From Nilaparvata lugens (lineage: Eukaryota; Arthropoda; Insecta; Hemiptera; Delphacidae), in contig NC_052508.1 in the NCBI RefSeq assembly GCF_014356525.2, forward strand, positions 65,848,693-65,912,692: 64,000 bases of DNA, given 5' to 3'. Shown here one piece after another: positions 10,548 to 20,785 of the stretch. The position numbers were made by a program, and so were the translations under genes. How positions within the stretch are numbered: the stretch's first letter is position 1; each line of letters opens with the position of its first letter. The notes beneath the pieces were generated by a model. It made no database searches. It was given only the letters and a program-made list of their open reading frames with translations, and was not told the origin of the DNA.

Positions 10548-10960
10548 CTAGTAGTTCTGTGAACAGTAGACCTCACGCAGTATTCTCATCCACAAGTACT
10601 TGATTGAAACTGTAGACCTTATGGAAATACAGCAATAGACTGGCTTCTCCACACATCTGTGTAATCACTTGTCAGCTGATTTATGATGAATAATAATATT
10701 CTATAGTCTGATTTTTATTCTAATATTGGCGTATGAAGGAGGCTCCTTTTTCCTTTATATTATCCTTGAAATGCAAAATTTCCAAAAACCTTGTATATAC
10801 GTCGACGCGCAATTAAAAAAGGAACATACCTGTCAAATTTCATGAAAATCTATTACCACATTTCGCAGTAAATGAACAACATATAAACATTAAACATTTA
10901 AACATTAAGAGAAATGCCAAACCGTCGACTTGAATCTTAGACTTCACTTCGCTCGGTCAA
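10548..10960 (-). mobile_element. Helitron-type family C, copy 1
   Basis: 413 bp. On the minus strand it starts TTGACCGAGCGAAG and ends GTTCACAGAACTACTAG. The copy at 26021 has an empty site that fixes these ends. The inside carries ATATACGTCGACGCGCAATT-type sequence and CTCCTTCATACGCCAATATT. No coding part. Confidence 0.8.
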
Positions 10961-11150
10961 CTATAAAAATCTAGCCTCATCTGAAACAGACTTGAATCGA
11001 TTTATCTATTCCATTTTTCAGCTTAGGGCCTACTTGTGAATTTGTTCAAAATTTTACGGACTTGAAATGTATTTTTATTACAATGAGACTAACAACCAAC
11101 TATCAACCTCATAGTTAAATAGATTGTTAAATGGATTTTATTCAAGTTTC

Positions 11151-11345
11151 ATTAGTTTTGAACTATTTTGACGACACTACAGTCTGATTTTTGAATAATA
11201 GTTATCAAAAACTAGTTCTCACGTGTGGAGTGTGTTGAATATGGATTTTAACAAATCCGAAGGCGCTCCACACGTGAGTACTAGTTTTTGATAACTATTA
11301 TTCAAAAATCAGACTGTGGTGTCGTCAAAATAGTTCAAAACTAAT
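11151..11345. mobile_element. Foldback element, ~73 bp arms
   Basis: Arms such as ACTATTTTGACGACACTACA are matched by the complement on the right, with a loop of about 50 bases. A deleted relative without the hairpin centre is at 56390-56460, and both share the right flank TTGCAGTTCGT followed by GGATAGTGAA. Confidence 0.75.
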
Positions 11346-11685
11346 AACTAACTTGCAGTTCGTCATGGATAGTGAAATAGATGAGTACAAGTTTTATTGT
11401 TGGCATCATGACATCTGCAATATGAAAAATACACTATAGTCCAGGCGCAAATGTCATTCCGTGGTTATTTTTGAGTAACAGCCAAGAAAGATGTGTCAAT
11501 TTCTTCGTTAGGTCTAGCATAATAAGGATCGTGATGATGATAAGTTAAAATCAAAGGCCGCCAAAATTTTTAGGGGTTTGCTATATCACTTGTACTTTAA
11601 TAACTGTTTAAGATATTCAACCGTTTTTTGAACGAAAATATTGTAATGAGATCCTCTACAAATCTTGTTCTATAAAATTTCCCTC

Positions 11686-11849
11686 TAATAATAATAATAA
11701 TAATAATATCGTGTGACCTGGCTGGCTCAGGTCTGGTGTCAGAGTTTTCAGGTCGCAACTGATCAAATTCAGGGCCTCTGACATGACTTAACGACTGCTT
11801 TTCAGGCAGCCGGGACCGACGAATTAACGTGTCCATCCGAAACACGATA
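11686..11849 (-). mobile_element. 5'-truncated LINE end with (ATT)n tail
   Basis: Minus strand reads GGATGGACACGTTAATTCG, then GTCGGTCCCGGCTGCCTG, ending in a (TAT/ATT)n tail (about 11685-11708). It is flanked by AATTTCCCTCT (left) and AATCTCCCTCT (right), an 11 bp target-site duplication with one mismatch. The pattern is typical of target-primed reverse transcription with 5' truncation. The clade is not certain; simple-repeat tails occur in I/R1-like LINEs. Confidence 0.7.
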
Positions 11850-12509
11850 AATCTCCCTCTAAAACGCATATTAATAGTTATAACCTTCAAAAGCCCAAAA
11901 AAATGTCTAATTTTTTTCAAATTTCATCTCATTATAACTTTTTTTGTGCAAGAAATTTTAAATCTATTAAACTTAGATCGTTTCTTCAGCTTTAAAACGA
12001 TATATCTTCATGCGCTGTACGTCAACAAATGTGTTCTCCAGCGCCCTCCAAAGAAAACCCAGCATGATTCCTGGTGCGTTTTTCCATACGCATGAGGTAA
12101 CAAGCTAGAACTACTATAAAATCGATTTTTCATGATTACTTCTAATAGAGACTTGCAAATAGCCTCAATCTCTTCGTTACAAATAGCCGAATAAGAATAT
12201 TGATGATGGGAACAACGAAAATATTCGACATCATTGAAAAATTCATTATTGACAGAAATTTTTGTATCGTTTGCTATTCACTTATTGGGAGATATATGGG
12301 ATTGATTTACCACCAAAGTGTTTAGAAATAACCAATCTATAATATTCGATAGAATCGTCCCATTTGGACTACTTTTTTCGTGATTAATTCAACCTCAAGA
12401 ACTTAAAACATACGTTTTTCGGGGACAATATTTCACTTTCCATCCTGTATATGTTTTCGCAGTAGACATACACTATTGACAGTGTTGTAGAATATTTCCA
12501 AATGTTCAA
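11850..12509. other. Unassigned AT-rich intron
   Basis: No feature recognised; short frames only. Confidence 0.3.
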
Positions 12510-12830
12510 AATGACATCTGATTGAAGGTGCTACAGAAGAATGCTGACGATGAGTTGGAGATGTTAACGAATGAAGAGGTGTTTCAAAGAGTTGGAGAGA
12601 GAGGTTGTTTACTGAAAGAGATAAAAAGGACAACTAGTTGGTCATATTCTTTGACATGAGGGACAAACCAAAAAAATAATGCAGGGAATGCGTGAGGAAG
12701 GGACTGGAGTACATAGAACAATTGGAGAAGGATCTGAGTATGCCAACTAGAGACCTCAAATGGCGGATGACAGAGAGGCATAGAGAGTTGCAGCCTACCA
12801 GTTCAACGGCTTTTAACCAAAGAGAGAATA
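12510..12830 (+). pseudogene. LINE ORF2 C-terminal pseudogene
   Basis: One plus frame reads TNEEVFQRVGERGCLLKEIK then RRTTSW, and a second frame downstream reads GLEYIEQLEKDLSMPTRDLK followed by WRMTERHRELQPT. This is the familiar tail of LINE polyproteins (NEEVLRRVGE..LLK..KRRR.NW, then YIEQI..D, then DR..W). At least one frameshift between the two parts and stops show it is dead. The larger reverse transcriptase part is absent. The Ser-rich minus-strand frames over it are shadows. Confidence 0.75.
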
Positions 12831-13169
12831 ATCATTTCATTTATCGAATCAGTACATTAAAAGAATAAATATCAAATCCGGAACTTTTATCCCTCCTAAT
12901 TTCCATGAATACACCAGAGGTAGAGGGGCAAATAATATTCTTACTTCGTAATATCTATCTCTATTATCTGTGACGTCACTGAAAGTAGACTCAGGAGTCC
13001 ACGTACCACACTTTGATAAAATCAGCTTTGGGCCATGGGCTAACACTACTTTTAAAGCTAAACTACGTTAACTTGTAGATATTGTTGCATTAATCATAAT
13101 GTTTTTCATATGGGGTTTGAACGAACAGCTGACATTTCTCCGTTTAAACCGAGTATCTCCATACAGGCC
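12831..13169. other. Unassigned intron
   Basis: Nothing recognised. Confidence 0.3.
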
Positions 13170-13172
13170 TTA

Positions 13173-13612
13173 GGCCCTTGTTATACGGACAGAAAAAACG
13201 CGACAGATAAAACGCCGACGCTGAACTAACAATTCAGTGCTGTTATACGAGCAGCAATAACGCCGCGTCGTCGACGCCAGGGAGCTGTTATACGAGCAGC
13301 AAACACGCCGCGGCAGGCTCCGAGGGAGCCAATAGGGAGAAGTGTACGCCCGGAGGAGTATGGTGGGGGGGAAGTACGGATCTGCCGCGTAAAAGCTGCC
13401 CGTATAACAATACTCGCGTCATTTCTATCGCGTTTTTTCTGCCAATTTTACCGGTCCGGTCGCGTTGTCGACGCTGACGCCAGGTTTACAGGGTCCGACG
13501 CGACAGATAAAACGTTCGTATAACTTGCACACAGTGACGTCCATTGCTCGGTAGGCTTGGCGTCTACGTGGCGAAAAATCTGTCGCGTTTTTCTGTCCGT
13601 ATAACATGGGCC
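13173..13612. mobile_element. GC-rich MITE with TTA target duplication
   Basis: 440 bp. Terminal inverted repeats GGCCCTTGTTATACGGACAG and its near complement (CTGTCCGTATAACATGGGCC). TTA stands on both sides (13170-13172 and 13613-13615). The inner part repeats the phrase GTTATACGAGCAGCAA twice and ACGCGACAGATAAAACG on both sides. It is the most CpG-rich part of the window, but is a mobile element and not a promoter island. GGCC ends plus TTA point to a PIF/Harbinger-type family. Confidence 0.8.
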
Positions 13613-14299
13613 TTAGTATTGTAATATTTGATTTATCTGTTGGTTTCTCCCACGATAAAACAAAAGAAGCATCCTAGTAAAGAGTACAACAGGAACAACC
13701 TAGAAAATGCATGAAGGACAAAACTATGAAATGAGATGAATGACCAAATGACGGATATGAATGAATGATATACAAGAGAATAAATGCTTATGAGTTATGA
13801 ATAATGAATAAGGTGCGACGGTCGAACAAAAAGAACAACAACACAGATAGCAATACTGATGACCGAAGACCGAAAACTATGACCGTATTCTAATTTACCT
13901 TCATTCAAATATAAGGATTGTATTCAACGTTTTACATATTGGTGAATATTTTTAAGGATTGGTGAATTATTATGTTCAAGAGGTCCCGTTCACATGGCCG
14001 GATTCAACAATTTGGCGCGCCTAGGTCTAATATTTTTCCTTCCCATATCTTGTTAGAGTTTCTCTCCTAAACATTGGTAAACGTGATATTTTTGAGCTCA
14101 AAAATTAAGTGTTTTTATGCTATATTTTGTGAATTTAAAGTTTGTTTCATGTTTACAAAATGTTTATTATCAAACAAACAAACAATCTAAATTTGAAATT
14201 GTTTGTTTTATTCTGAAATATAGTTTCAGATTGATGATTTGATGTGATGTAGAAATTGAAATGAACGTAACCTACATAATATTTGGACGATTTCAGACA
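13613..14299. other. Unassigned AT-rich intron
   Basis: Nothing recognised. Confidence 0.3.
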
Positions 14300-14400
14300 A
14301 AATTAGAAAATAGAAGTTTTGGGCAATAGCCTGTTTATTTCTTTTTTGACTATTGTATTGTTTGCTCTATCCAATAAATAAATGAATAAAAATTTATATT
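14300..14400 (+). repeat. Retroposon 3' end (TTTTGGGC..AATAAATAAA type)
   Basis: AGTTTTGGGCAATAGCCTGT, then AATAAATAAATGAATAAA. Similar ends occur at 27470-27575, 32940-33045, 41980-42095, 52530-52700 and 56925-57065 (reverse). Confidence 0.5.
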
Positions 14401-14689
14401 GAATTACATAGCAAGCCTATTATGTCAATTGCTTAAGTAACATATCACGATGCAACCTTATAATTATTTATTTTAATTTTCAAAACCTCGTTTTGTTCAC
14501 TTGGAAAATTTTAGAGAGAAATCATTCTAGCGGGAAAAGGCAGAACTAACTGAATACCAAGACACCAAAATATATGGGAGAGCTATGCTAATGTAAGCCA
14601 AGCCCCAAATTAAACGAGAGGTGTCATTGGGCGATGACGTTCATGTGACGCTCACAAGCTGCTTGCTATCTATTGGTAGTGAGATATGA

Positions 14690-15130
14690 ATGTAAAATGG
14701 CGCGACTACTCAACACATTGACCAATGAGGCAGCTCCTTAGTTTTGAAGGCGTGGACAACTAAGTTTGGACACCAACAGTTTGATGTGGATACTACTTTA
14801 ATCTTCTTCTTCAAACAAACGGACACTCCAACATCAATTTTATGCTATTGCCCTGAGAAATGTATTCAACGATAATAATTCAATAAAATGTTATTCTTTT
14901 ATTCAATCCAAGAATGCCAAAAATAGGAAAGTTCTAATTCGATTAATCTCTCTTCATCATCCGCCTCATAACCCACGCACAAGCCTAAAGATCATGAGGG
15001 CATCTCCCTCAGCTAATAAAATTCACATTTTTAGCTGGAATGCGGGGCTGAGAGTTTAGAGAATTTCTTTGCACCAATTTATGATTGCTTTTCAAAAGCA
15101 ATTTGTCAGATTTTTCAAGTACTTGACTTA
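14690..15130 (+). repeat. Repeat family G, copy 1
   Basis: Phrases CATCAATTTTATGCTATTGC, CCCTGAGAAATGTATTCAAC and ATTCAATCCAAGAATGCC recur in the same order at 61425-61860, with CATGTTATTGCCCTGAGAAG. Diverged. Class unknown. Confidence 0.5.
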
Positions 15131-15279
15131 TAAAGGATAGATATGAATTTTGTGAAGGTTTTCTACATGATACCTATTCCAATTGAGAAAAACAGACTCA
15201 AATACAATATTTATCAATTATTCATCTCCATGTAAAAAATGGAATTTTTCTTTTTAATATGAATAGACAAAACCGAAAC

Positions 15280-15280
<1 letters not shown>

Positions 15281-15338
<58 letters not shown>
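15281..15338 (+). repeat. (AT)n microsatellite
   Basis: About 28 AT units without a break. Confidence 0.95.
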
Positions 15339-15342
<4 letters not shown>

Positions 15343-15576
15343 GATGTGATTTATAAAAAAATACAATAAATCAAAGCAAGGATTTATCGCCTAGAGGTCT
15401 TCCAAGTTGTACATGAATTTCATGCAGAAAGCAAAGGCTTCACTCACACCGTCAAGAACGAAAACAATATATGACAACACATAGATGCAAATCAAACTGT
15501 TCTATATACAGCTCAATAGAAGATGCTAACTATTAATATTATATAATATCTGAGTTCTGAGACTACAACAACTTAA

Positions 15577-16382
15577 GTGAGGTCCACGTTATAATGGCAG
15601 TATTTGATTAACATTGGTGTTGCTATCTTTGTCTATCTGCAGACAAATCAGATTGCACCATCCCAATCTAGTTCAGCAACGTTGTCAAATCGTTTTTAAC
15701 AATGCATGAACATAATTAATTAACAAAATATTTGAGCTCAATCATAGGGATTCATTATTAAGTCATTGGAAAATATAATTCCCTGAGGAATAAAATGTGA
15801 TTGATTGTTTTAAATGATTTTATTCTTGCACTAAATGCAATATTATATTTTATATAATATTTTATTCTTGAATTTTCAATGCACTAATAGGTATTTGTAT
15901 TCATAGGTTGAAATCACAAACTACCGATACCTGGATGCATATTTTCCAAATTATTTTATCCAGACAAATAAAAACTTAATTCAATTTGATACTTGATAAT
16001 GGTGTATTAAATACCAAAAACTAGACTTGGTTTATATAAAAATATAATAAGGGTACTAGTAATTTTCTATAATCTAACAAATGATTCTAACTTGGTTTCA
16101 CATGGATTTTTCAAATCAAATTCTAGTATTCTTCTAGTATGAAACTTGACTGGATGATGACATGCTATGTGACTATGTGACTGAGAATAGGAAACTTGGT
16201 ACAGTATTACTGGACTGAATTGAAGATTCAGAAATTTTTCATGATTCATAATTATTTAAAACAAGAATCAACAGTTTTTATTACATCAGATATACCGGTA
16301 TCAGCTATCCTCTATACAAGGCAGAGAATCGACAACGCTGTTCTCCTATCTTTCTCCACTGCCATTATAACGTGGACCTCAC
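15577..16382 (+). mobile_element. MITE A copy e, interrupted by a ~0.4 kb insertion
   Basis: GTGAGGTCCACGTTATAATG at the left and its complement at the right with TA after it. The normal inner sequence breaks near TTTTAAATGA (about 15817) and resumes near TTTAAAACAAGAATCAACAG (about 16253). The inserted block is the left arm of the inverted pair listed separately. Confidence 0.75.
15860..16245 (-). repeat. Inverted repeat arm 1 (inside MITE A copy e)
   Basis: Reverse complement of about 17776-18160, with point changes and small indels. Shared phrases include TTTTCAATGCACTAATAGG and GATGATGACATGCTATGTG. It is a mobile repeat of unknown class; it inserted after the MITE. Confidence 0.7.
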
Positions 16383-16670
16383 TATAGACTCTTTGCTTGC
16401 GTGCAATGCAATCGACTGTTGACGGCTCTCTATAAACTGTTGAGGTAACGGTACACTCCGGTATTTTTGCCGTGTTATATAAAGAAAATACAGGTATAAA
16501 AAGTATGGAAAATAGGTGAAGAGTGGTTGCAAACAGTATTGTGGGCTTCACAACTCAAAACTGTAGCATGCCCTTTCATTGTTGACCTGGAAGTGGATGA
16601 AAATAAAGAATTCTATCCACTGAATTGATTATTGAGACTTTACTTCCACCGCAAAGTTTGTTGAACAGTA
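16383..16670. other. Unassigned intron
   Basis: Nothing recognised. Confidence 0.3.
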
Positions 16671-16675
16671 TTTTT

Positions 16676-16806
16676 ACTTTCCTTGCCCTATTACCATAGG
16701 TAAGGAAAGTAATGCTTTCCGAAAAAAAATAAAGGTACCCAAATTTCTAAATTTCTATACGTTTCAAGGTCCCCGAGTCCAAAAAAGTGGTTTTTGAAAA
16801 TTGGTC

Positions 16807-16854
<48 letters not shown>

Positions 16855-16871
16855 GTGTGTGTGTGTGTGTG

Positions 16872-16934
<63 letters not shown>

Positions 16935-17608
16935 AGTGTATGTGCGTCTGTGTACACTATATCTCATCTCCCAATTAACGGAATGACTTGAAATTTGGAA
17001 CTTAAGGTCCTTACAATATAAGGATCCGACACGAACAATTCCGATCAAATGCAATTCAAGATGGCGGCTGAAATGGCGAAAATGTTGTCAAAAACAGGGT
17101 TTTTCGCGATTTTCTCCGACACAACGGCTGCAACGATTTCGATTAAATGTATACCAAAAATAGTAATTGATAAGCTCTATCAACTGCCACAAGTCTCATA
17201 TCTGTAAAAATTTCAGGAGCTCCGCCCCATCTATGCAAAGTTCGATTATAGATTCCCAATAATTATCAGGCTTCAGATAAAATTTAAACAAAAAATTTTG
17301 AGTGGAAAAGATTAAGCATGAGAATCTCTACAATTAATGTTTAGTAACATTTTCACCTAACATTGAAAATAAGCACGAAATTCGAGAAAATGTTATTATT
17401 TCAATTGCAAACTGTTGGCAACTGTTGATTCTATTAAATGATTCACTATGAAGAGATAGCAGACCTCGTATGTCTCCAGCGTTATTGTCCTGTCACCAGC
17501 TGGCTCAGATCTTTGTTTATAAGTAGACTTGAGATGCGCGTGCACACTAGCGTCAGGTGATCAATTTTCATAACGGCAAGGAAAGTTGTATGAGTGCGCC
17601 ACACCAGA
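16676..17608 (+). mobile_element. Element H copy 3, complete
   Basis: Same start (ACTTTCCTTGCCCTATTACC after TTTTT) and end (CACACCAGA, then TTTCT, so the right flank is mutated). Longest GT run of the family, 16809-16931, with two TTG breaks. About 930 bp. The long Thr/His and Cys/Val frames across it come only from the microsatellite. Confidence 0.8.
16809..16931 (+). repeat. (GT)n microsatellite in element H copy 3
   Basis: More than 55 GT units with two interruptions. Confidence 0.95.
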
Positions 17609-17775
17609 TTTCTTCAGTTTTGGTAGTAGAAGAATAGAAGAATCATAGGATCGATTCATAGAAGAATAGAAACTAACAAAACAGATTAGTAGGCCTATAT
17701 CCTCTTTATTAGTACACTAGTACTAGACAGACTAGAGTTGAATGAGACAGTGGAGTTTAGTATCCCCTTTGCGAA

Positions 17776-18160
17776 CCATGAAACATTTCTGAATCTTCAA
17801 TCCAGTCCAGTAATATTGTACCAAGTTTCGTATTCTCAGTTACCTAGACACATAGCATGTCATCATCCAGTCCAGTTCATACTAGAATTTGATTTGAAAA
17901 ATCTATGTGAAATCAAGTTCAAATCATTTATTGAATTATAGAAAATTACTAGTACCCTTATTATATCTTTATATATAAACCACGGTTAGTTTCTGGTATT
18001 TAATACACCATTATCAAGTATCAAATTGAATTAAGTTTTTATTTGTTTGGATAAAATACGGTAATTTGGAAAATATTCATCCAGGTATTGGTAGTTTGTG
18101 ATTTCAACCTATGAATACAAAAACCTATTAGTGCATTGGAAATTCAGAATAAAATATTCA
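17776..18160 (+). repeat. Inverted repeat arm 2
   Basis: Partner of 15860-16245 in opposite orientation, with the MITE end and element H copy 3 in between. Starts near GAACCATGAAACATTTCTGA and ends near ATTCAGAATAAAATATTC. Confidence 0.7.
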
Positions 18161-18255
18161 TTTTATTGTACAGAGTTTGAAAATGTGATCTTCCATGAAT
18201 TTGTCTCAATTTTTTCCCAATGTTTAGGCTCTCGAAACTATTTATTTTTTCAAGA

Positions 18256-18332
18256 GAATGCAATATCAGAAAGATGGAATCATCAACGTTTCAGTAACAC
18301 GGACCAATATTTTTCATCATGGAAATGCATTT
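18256..18332 (+). repeat. Conserved 75 bp block, copy 1
   Basis: AATGCAATATCAGAAAGATG, then GAATCATCAACGTTTCAG, TAACACGGACCAAT and TTTTCATCAT..AATGCAT. First of four blocks. Confidence 0.75.
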
Positions 18333-18485
18333 CTCTAAGTGAAACAAAATGAATGATCAAGTGCTACAGAAAAGTGTATTTAAATAATTCATTTATGCAA
18401 TTTGATAAACAATAATTGAAGGTTGAATAATCTATGGAATAGAAATTATTCTTTCTAATAAAGGAATCATAAAAGTTCTAATTTA

Positions 18486-18560
18486 GAATGCACAATCAGA
18501 AAATGGAATCATCAACATCTCAGAAACACGGACCAACAATTTTTATCACTCAAGTGCATT
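18486..18560 (+). repeat. Conserved 75 bp block, copy 2
   Basis: AATGCACAATCAGAAAATGG, then AATCATCAACATCTCAGAAA, CACGGACCAAC and the right-end GTGCATT. Spacing from copy 1 is about 230 bases of unrelated sequence. Confidence 0.75.
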
Positions 18561-18795
18561 CCTGAATCCCTGGACTTCAAAAACACTTTATGTTATATCT
18601 AATAGAATATAATTTTCCTTTTGTCAACGGAAGCGAGTATTATAAGAAGCATTCTAGCAACTAATTCGAAAATAGATAAATGTGTAACAAATCAACAAAA
18701 ACAATTACTGATCAGGAATATTATCAGTATAAATTTCTACAAATTGTGAACTTGATGAGGAAATCTTACTGAGGATCAAGGTACAGTTAAACTAA

Positions 18796-18870
18796 AATGC
18801 ATTATCAGAAAATGGAATCATCAACATCTCAGAAACACGGACCTATTATTTTCATCATTCGAATGCATTT
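18796..18870 (+). repeat. Conserved 75 bp block, copy 3
   Basis: AATGCATTATCAGAAAATGG, then AATCATCAACATCTCAGAAA, CACGGACC and ATCATTCGAATGCATTT. About 310 bases from copy 2. Confidence 0.75.
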
Positions 18871-19003
18871 AAGGCAAATTTAAAATTTTACAATTCAGAA
18901 TAAAAAATGACCACCGACATTAATGGTATTTAATAAAATCACGAAAGTATTTTTTCAATGTAACAACTATTTATGAAGTGAAGGTAAATTTATAAACAAA
19001 AAA

Positions 19004-19076
19004 GAATGCAAAATCAGAAATTGGAATCATCAACATCTCAGTAACACGGACCAATGTTTTTCATCATGTTAATGCA
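19004..19076 (+). repeat. Conserved 75 bp block, copy 4
   Basis: AATGCAAAATCAGAAATTGG, then AATCATCAACATCTCAGTAA, CACGGACCAATG and TTCATCATGTTAATGCA. About 208 bases from copy 3. Each block starts and ends with AATGCA. Confidence 0.75.
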
Positions 19077-19364
19077 ACGAATATTACATAGTTTATAATG
19101 GTCTTATGAGATATAGTTGTAATAGGCTACACATATTTTCTTAACCCGGATTATCTCCTTTGTATTATTAAAAGCCTGGCAAGTGATTTACTCTACATTA
19201 ATGTATATAAACATGTAATTATTACAAGATTAACTAAAAATGTACCAGACGGAATAACTATAATATTCATAAGAGAACATCAAATAAAATATTCATGTTT
19301 CACCTCAATACAAGATTTATAGGTACAATAGATCCTCCCTGAAAATGAGAATACCGTCGAATAA
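19077..19364. other. Unassigned intron
   Basis: Nothing recognised. Confidence 0.3.
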
Positions 19365-19562
19365 AGGTAGGCGCACACTGATCGTCATCGGACGGACGGC
19401 ACGCATCGTACGGATCGGACGATTAGATTTGATGCATTGTTTTGGAGTGCGAATACCTATCCGCATTGCATAGGTATGCGCACTCCAATTGAAAACAATG
19501 CATCAAATCTAATCGTCCGATGCGTGCCGTCCGTCCGATGACGATCTGTGTACATCTACCTT
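19365..19562. mobile_element. Palindromic MITE, CGGACGGACGGCACGCATCG type
   Basis: About 198 bp; arms GATCGTCATCGGACGGACGG and complement, outer ends AGGTAGGCGCACACTG / CTGTGTACATCTACCT. Flanks TAA (left) and TGA (right) may be a diverged 3 bp duplication. Confidence 0.75.
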
Positions 19563-19829
19563 GAATCAACAATTCTCTGCCATTTCCGTCATAGAAGCAC
19601 ATTACTAAGTGCTTCTAAGAAGATAATATTTAACACTTTATAAACATTTCAACCATTTAGGTCCTGGTTAACACAATGATCATTGTATTACTTATCTTTT
19701 ATTGTTATATTCTTATGGATGTAAGCAATGATAGTAGCTTAACCTAGATTTTGATTTGGACTGTAGTATAGATTTGAAAAGGGACAGTTTTGGGCATGGG
19801 TCTGTTTTGCCTTCTCGTTAAGGCTGTGC

Positions 19830-20107
19830 GAAGGCTTTCTACTGGTGATATTTTTCAAAGTTTTTCATCAAAATGAAAAGTTTTCACAGGTAAACATTTT
19901 TTCTGATCATTACGTTTTGAGATATGAGTGTCTAGAGTTCAAATTTTTGGGACAGAACATTTAGAATTCTGTAAGAGATAAATCCATGATATTTAGAGAA
20001 TAAAATTCTTCATGGTACTGTTGATTGAATAAAACAAAAATTTTCTGAAAATATCAATTTTTGAGAAAGTTATTCAATTTACTAAAAATGACCAAAAATA
20101 GCTTAGC
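19830..20107 (+). repeat. Older repeat carrying the empty site for element H
   Basis: Matches 3371-3630 and 4300-4565 (CTTTCTACTGGTGATATTTT, AGAGATAAATCCATGA) and then 5406-5460 (GAGAAAGTTATTCAATTTAC), with the join ATCAATTTTTGAGAAAG at 20053-20068 where the other locus holds element H. Class of the older repeat is unknown. Confidence 0.75.
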
Positions 20108-20785
20108 TAAAAGTGTGATAATTGTGCATGACTAGATGCATGGATAAGTAAATATTGCATAAGTTAATGCACACACAATGAATATAATATAACAATCATT
20201 TTACAAATATTACTATCATAATTATGATATTCATATTACAATGTTTATTGTTGTTTCAATTTCGTGCATTATTCACGAAATGTATAAAATTTGTAGGTCC
20301 GTAATCGAAGAACAAACTGAAAGTAATTTCACAATGTAACCCAATAAGTTTCATAATGAAACCCAATAAGTCGGATTATTTCTAATACGTGACTACGATT
20401 ATCAAAGGGAAAACTAATAATACAAAAATTCCCGTCATTTCATAAAATGATCGACCGATCATAAAAATCTTCAATGATTATTGACAAAACGTGATTGTGC
20501 TCAGTTCTTCAGCATTGCAATCTATAAATAAATCAGTCACAATCTTGATAGGTTCTTAGAAAGAACGGAGAAACTAATCACGATAAAAGCTAGCGGCGAA
20601 AGCTTCAAGGAAATAGTTTTAGTAAATCGTTGTTTCAATGTCCACAAGGAAGTCCTCAGACAAGGAAATACTCTTAAATGCAATTTACAACAAGAAAAAG
20701 TTATCATCTACTGTTGATGCTACAAAAAATAGAGAATATTCAACAAGAATAGAATAATATCGTGCTGTGAGTATTCTCTACTACA
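20108..20785. other. Unassigned AT-rich intron
   Basis: Nothing recognised. Confidence 0.3.

Noticed and set aside
13173..13612. CpG island or promoter
   Set aside because: Inverted ends and TTA duplication show it is a MITE.
16691..17054. Thr/His and Cys/Val ORFs
   Set aside because: Products of the (GT)n run in element H.
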